Part shown: piece by piece, positions 39,739-42,640 of the stretch
Layout of the letters: the number at the start of each line of letters is the position of its first letter
How positions within the stretch are numbered: position 1 is the first letter of the stretch
Assembly (NCBI GenBank): GCA_017656135.1
Contig: JACDOJ010000012.1
Span: 1 to 42,640, forward strand
DNA length: 42,640 bases
Direction: 5' to 3'
Source of the DNA: Bacillota bacterium
Lineage (GTDB): Bacteria; Bacillota; UBA5301
Notes under the pieces: generated by a model
What the model was told of the DNA's origin: nothing
What the model saw: only the letters and a program-made list of their open reading frames with translations
Database searches by the model: none
Program-made: the position numbers and the translations under genes

Positions 39739-41703
39739 TTAGCCGGCCAGGTTTTCCAGGCCTTTATTTACCTCTTCTCCGAAGAAATGGGGGATCGCCT
39801 CACTGATAGTGGAGATGGGGATGATTTCCATGCCCCGTAAATCAGTGGGAATATCGGAGGCATTCTCTTTAGGAATCAAGACCTTGGCGATGCCGGCTTG
39901 TTTGGCACCATAGATCTTCTCATAGACCCCACCTACAGGTTTGACTTTGCCTTGGATGGAGATCTCCCCGGTTATAGCAACATTCTGATAGATCGGCCAG
40001 TTCTCAATAGCGCTGATGATCACCAAGAGAATAGCTGCTCCAGCTGAGGGCCCATCTATCCGTCCGCCGCCGACCACATTCACGTGAATATCGTAATCGG
40101 AGATCTCTTTGCCGGTGAGGCGCCTTAGCACAGAAGCAGCGTTAAAGACCGAATCCTTGGCCATGCTTCCGGCGGTCTCATTGAACCGCAGCTGTCCCTT
40201 GCCTTTCTCCCGGGCCGGGAAGGCCACAGCCTCGATCTCCAGCACCGAACCTAAAAATCCGGAAACACCCAAACCGAAAATGTGCCCCACTTCAGCCACA
40301 TCTGACCCTTTGGTAGTGACATAGGGGGTGAGTCGTGAAGACTGCAGAACCTCCAAGAGATCCTCTTTGGTGATCTCCACCACAGAATTCTCCCGGTCGG
40401 GATCCTCGGAATTCAGCCGGTACAGAGCAATGCCATAGGCGTCAGCGAGAATCCGGGTGGCCTGCCGGCCTTCAATGGTATAATCAGAGATTAGCTCCGC
40501 CACTCCGTCGGCAAGACGAACCCCAATCCGTTCGGCTGCCTCCCGGACTATCCGCTGGATATCCTGGGGGGTGAGGGGCTCAAAGAAGACCTCAGCACAG
40601 CGAGAACGCAACGCTGGATTGATCTCGGAAGGATCACGGGTGGTGGCACCGATCAGGATGAAGTCAGCCGGAGCTCCTTCTTCAAAAAGTTTTTTGATGT
40701 ATTTCGGGACGTTCTCATCATCCGGATCGTAGTAGGCCGAATCAAAGTAGACCCGCTTATCCTCTAAGACTTTCAGGAGCTTATTCTGAAGCATCGGATC
40801 CATTTCACCGATCTCATCGATGAAGAGGATACCACCGTGGGCCTCCGTGACCAGACCCGGTTTTGGTTCCGGAATACCGCTCTCGGCCAGATCGCGGCGA
40901 GCACCCTGATAAATGGGATCATGAACCGAACCCAACAGCGGGTTAGTAACCTCCCGGGGATCCCAGCGCAAGGTGGCCCCATCAGCCTCAACGAAGGGTG
41001 CTTCGGCATCAAAAGGGGTGTACTTGAGCTTTTTGGCCTCTTCCAAAGCCAGTCGGGCCACAGTTGTCTTGCCGACTCCCGGTGGCCCGTAAAGGATCAC
41101 ATGCTGCGGATACGGGGAGGCGATCTTGGCCATCAAGGCTTTAATGGCCCGGTCCTGCCCGACAACCTGGTGGATATTTTTGGGGCGAAAAGCCTCCAGT
41201 GTAGATTTGGAGAGGGACTTCTGCTCCAGGAGCTCAAGCTCGGCGTATTTCTTCAAGGTCTGGGCGTTATCAGGTCCGCCGTCCTCTTTCAGAACCTGCA
41301 GCCTGATCTCACGGATGTACTCCTCATGCCGCTCCTGCATCTTCTCGGCTATTTTCTTTTCAATCTGCTCCTCAACGGTGCGCCTGGCCAGAATCTCGGC
41401 GATCTCTGACTCCAGCTCATCCAGAAGATCAGGTATGTCCTCTAAAGCGGGCAGTTCATCAATGGTAGGGTCCTCGTAGACGATCCTTTCCAGAGCCAAA
41501 GCTCTTTCCCGGACGTCATCGGAGCGCATCAAGTGCAAAGCCTCCAGCTTTCCTGCGCGCAGGACCAAACGGTCTGAACCGAAGATATCAGAGAGCAGGC
41601 CAAAAACAGCGTTGACCTGCAAAGCCAGCTGATCTTCGCCTAAAAAATCGGTTTTGGCCATCTTGCGCTCGCCTTTCAAAAACTTATCCATGAAACCCCT
41701 CAC
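39739..41703 (-). CDS. lonC: LonC-type ATP-dependent protease (spore Lon family)
   Basis: The 654-residue protein has a helical, charged N-terminal region (about 17-170), an AAA+ ATPase (Walker A GPPGVGKTT at 206-214, Walker B FIDE at 294-297, arginine finger region ALRSRC) and a C-terminal Lon protease domain with the Ser553/Lys596 dyad (DGPSAG and VYEK). It lacks the LonA substrate domain. The length and N-terminal coiled region (RHEEYIREIRLQVLKEDGG) fit the LonC group, restricted to spore formers, more than the shorter LonB; that choice is from memory of the families. GTG 41703 has AAAGGGG 7 bases upstream; ATG 41691 and ATG 41661 are alternatives. It follows rplI by 44 bases. Confidence 0.87.
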   Translation of the reverse strand: MRGFMDKFLKGERKMAKTDFLGEDQLALQVNAVFGLLSDIFGSDRLVLRAGKLEALHLMRSDDVRERALALERIVYEDPTIDELPALEDIPDLLDELESEIAEILARRTVEEQIEKKIAEKMQERHEEYIREIRLQVLKEDGGPDNAQTLKKYAELELLEQKSLSKSTLEAFRPKNIHQVVGQDRAIKALMAKIASPYPQHVILYGPPGVGKTTVARLALEEAKKLKYTPFDAEAPFVEADGATLRWDPREVTNPLLGSVHDPIYQGARRDLAESGIPEPKPGLVTEAHGGILFIDEIGEMDPMLQNKLLKVLEDKRVYFDSAYYDPDDENVPKYIKKLFEEGAPADFILIGATTRDPSEINPALRSRCAEVFFEPLTPQDIQRIVREAAERIGVRLADGVAELISDYTIEGRQATRILADAYGIALYRLNSEDPDRENSVVEITKEDLLEVLQSSRLTPYVTTKGSDVAEVGHIFGLGVSGFLGSVLEIEAVAFPAREKGKGQLRFNETAGSMAKDSVFNAASVLRRLTGKEISDYDIHVNVVGGGRIDGPSAGAAILLVIISAIENWPIYQNVAITGEISIQGKVKPVGGVYEKIYGAKQAGIAKVLIPKENASDIPTDLRGMEIIPISTISEAIPHFFGEEVNKGLENLAG

Positions 41704-41747
41704 AGCAAAGCCCCTTTCTCCTGCTTGCCATCGTTAGCTTGCTCATA

Positions 41748-42194
41748 CTATTCAGCGACAACTTGCAGGTTAACTCTGGCCGTCACTTCCGGGTGCATTT
41801 TAATCTCAATTTCCCGAGCACCTAAGGTCTTAATCGGTTCACTTAATTCTACTTTACGTTTATCGATTGTGACCTGGAAGGTCTTGGTGATGGTTTCAGC
41901 AATATCTTTTGAGGTAATGGAACCGAAGAGTTTACCGCCTTCTCCGGTCTTGGCCTTGATAACCACCGTCTTACCGTTGATCTTGTCGGCCGCGGCCTGA
42001 GCCTCCTCCTTTTCCTTCCGGAGCCGGGCCTTTTCCGCTGCCTGCTGCTGTTTGAGGTTCTTCAGGTTCCCGGCGGTGGCCTCCACAGCCAGGCCCTTGG
42101 GCAGCAGGAAGTTACGGGCGTATCCATCTTTTACCTCCACAGCCGAACCGGCTTTGCCGACCCCTTTAACATCAGCCTTTAAAATGACCTTCAT
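41748..42194 (-). CDS. rplI: 50S ribosomal protein L9
   Basis: The 148-residue protein matches L9 throughout: the N-terminal RNA-binding domain with [13 protein letters not shown], the long connecting helix (about 40-75) and the C-terminal domain with [14 protein letters not shown]9 binds 23S rRNA at the L1 stalk base. ATG 42194, preceded by AGGAGGGGA. Its first 23 bases overlap the yybS 3' end, so translation is coupled; the yybS-rplI order is common in Bacillota. Confidence 0.98.
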   Translation of the reverse strand: MKVILKADVKGVGKAGSAVEVKDGYARNFLLPKGLAVEATAGNLKNLKQQQAAEKARLRKEKEEAQAAADKINGKTVVIKAKTGEGGKLFGSITSKDIAETITKTFQVTIDKRKVELSEPIKTLGAREIEIKMHPEVTARVNLQVVAE

Positions 42195-42640
42195 CTGTTC
42201 CCCTCCTTAGATGGCGAAAATCAACTAAATTATCTGCAAACCCCAGCCAAGCCAGAAACGGACTGGCAATGAAGAAAACCACCACGAGAATAAGCACTTT
42301 CACGCCTGTGCCTGCTTGCAGTTTGATGTCAATCACTGACCAGGCCAGGGCTAAGCCTTCAACACTCAAGGCAAAGAACCCTACAAAAAGAAGATTGGTA
42401 AATACCGCTTCCAAGACCGGACTGGCTTGGGCCACCAACGGGCCACCTAACATCAAAAGGAGCAGGGCGTAAGAAACCCACTTGGGGAAGATCCAATCCC
42501 TAAAAGGCGGAAAACTCGGCACCGGTGAACCTAACTTGGCCAAAACAAGCCCGCCCAGCCAATAGGCCAAATAAGGCATAACAGCTCCCCTCCTTAGATG
42601 GCGAAAATCAACTAAATTATCTGCAAACCCCAGCCAAGCC
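42172..42640 (-). CDS. yybS: YybS (DUF2232) membrane protein, C-terminal part, cut by right edge
   Basis: The frame is open from the right edge of the window to the stop at 42172 (155 residues readable). The visible part has four membrane segments and ends with a [15 protein letters not shown] motif, the usual FDFR-type ending of DUF2232 proteins. A methionine at 42579 is in frame, with AGGAGGGG upstream on the minus strand, but family length (about 300 residues) implies a start beyond the window. Oddly, the 18 residues encoded at the edge are the same as the C-terminal AWLGF...LRRG segment, because the DNA there is a 55-bp exact repeat. The protein may thus be artificially or genuinely duplicated. 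Function unknown; co-location with rplI is typical. Confidence 0.75.
   Translation of the reverse strand, partial: AWLGFADNLVDFRHLRRGAVMPYLAYWLGGLVLAKLGSPVPSFPPFRDWIFPKWVSYALLLLMLGGPLVAQASPVLEAVFTNLLFVGFFALSVEGLALAWSVIDIKLQAGTGVKVLILVVVFFIASPFLAWLGFADNLVDFRHLRRGTDEGHFKG
42199..42253. repeat. 55-bp direct repeat, internal copy
   Basis: This copy spans the rplI ribosome binding site and the yybS 3' coding end. It is identical over 55 bases to 42586-42640. The offset is 387 bases, exactly 129 codons, so both copies are read in the same yybS frame. The match stops on the left at 42198/42585 (T versus C). Confidence 0.95.
42586..42640. repeat. 55-bp direct repeat, terminal copy at window edge
   Basis: The last 55 bases of the window are identical to 42199-42253. 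The repeat runs right up to the edge, so its true length to the right is unknown. On the minus strand this copy encodes the same 18 residues as the end of yybS and places an AGGAGGGG before the in-frame ATG at 42579. Confidence 0.95.

Noticed and set aside
40837-41409. 190-codon plus-strand frame opposite lonC
   Set aside because: Shadow of the conserved AAA+ coding region.
1-42640. CRISPR array, tRNA, rRNA, transposase, integrase, toxin-antitoxin or phage genes
   Set aside because: None was recognised on either strand; the only exact long repeat is the 55-bp pair at the right end.

Overview
The window looks like chromosomal DNA of an anaerobic, endospore-forming member of the Bacillota (class Clostridia or a related Desulfotomaculia/Syntrophomonadia-type lineage). 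The evidence is a set of sporulation genes (SpoIIP, a LonC-type forespore protease, a DUF3794/SPOCS plus LysM coat-type protein, an RsfA-like regulator, a cortex-hydrolase-like LysM protein). Strictly anaerobic enzymes are also present (indolepyruvate:ferredoxin oxidoreductase IorAB), together with three c-type cytochromes. Shine-Dalgarno sequences are strong and GTG and TTG starts are common. No rRNA, tRNA, CRISPR, insertion sequence, integrase or phage gene was seen. I place the organism by gene content only.

Layout. 1-4.4 kb: an unidentified ORF cut by the left edge, a Tat-exported split-Soret-type dihaem cytochrome with its own terminator, then a membrane alkaline-phosphatase-like protein and a divergent LarA (DUF2088) homologue. 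4.4-11.1 kb: a minus-strand TetR-TolC-membrane fusion protein-RND efflux cassette with a near-consensus promoter and a likely operator. 11.2-18.4 kb: an MFS transporter with a MnaT/Pat-like acetyltransferase, a SHOCT protein with a membrane-anchored cytochrome c, an exported amidase, an unknown polytopic membrane protein, a patatin-like lipase, and divergently a thioredoxin-reductase-like flavoprotein without recognisable NADPH motifs. 18.4-25.3 kb: SpoIIP with DUF1614, two tail-to-tail DUF3006-like genes, a ComEC-type metallo-beta-lactamase protein with a helix-hairpin-helix tail, a YfcE-like phosphodiesterase, a small trihaem cytochrome, and a DUF2225-phosphofructokinase pair.

25.5-29.6 kb: the ACT-PaaK-IorA-IorB operon. 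IorAB oxidatively decarboxylates aryl-pyruvates to aryl-acetyl-CoA and reduces ferredoxin. PaaK is an aryl-acetate:CoA ligase and the ACT protein is a plausible amino-acid sensor. 29.7-34.4 kb: DegV with QueT, a small orphan, and a glpX-coiled-coil-DUF1786 operon. 34.4-39.7 kb: an RsfA-like protein, a GalE-type epimerase and three LysM proteins, one with a degenerate GH18 domain. 39.7-42.6 kb: yybS-rplI-lonC, read leftward, with yybS cut by the right edge. The last 55 bases of the window exactly repeat bases 42199-42253.

No complete novel defence or mobile system is visible. The most unusual points are: a full tripartite RND/TolC pump in a spore-former; two adjacent enzyme-fold proteins that each appear to lack family catalytic residues; the flavoprotein without NADPH motifs; a DUF2225 protein with a ribbon-helix-helix-like tail; several clean inverted repeats in promoter regions; and the 55-bp terminal repeat, which may be an assembly signature. 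All family assignments are from reading the translations and from memory of the families; no database search was run.
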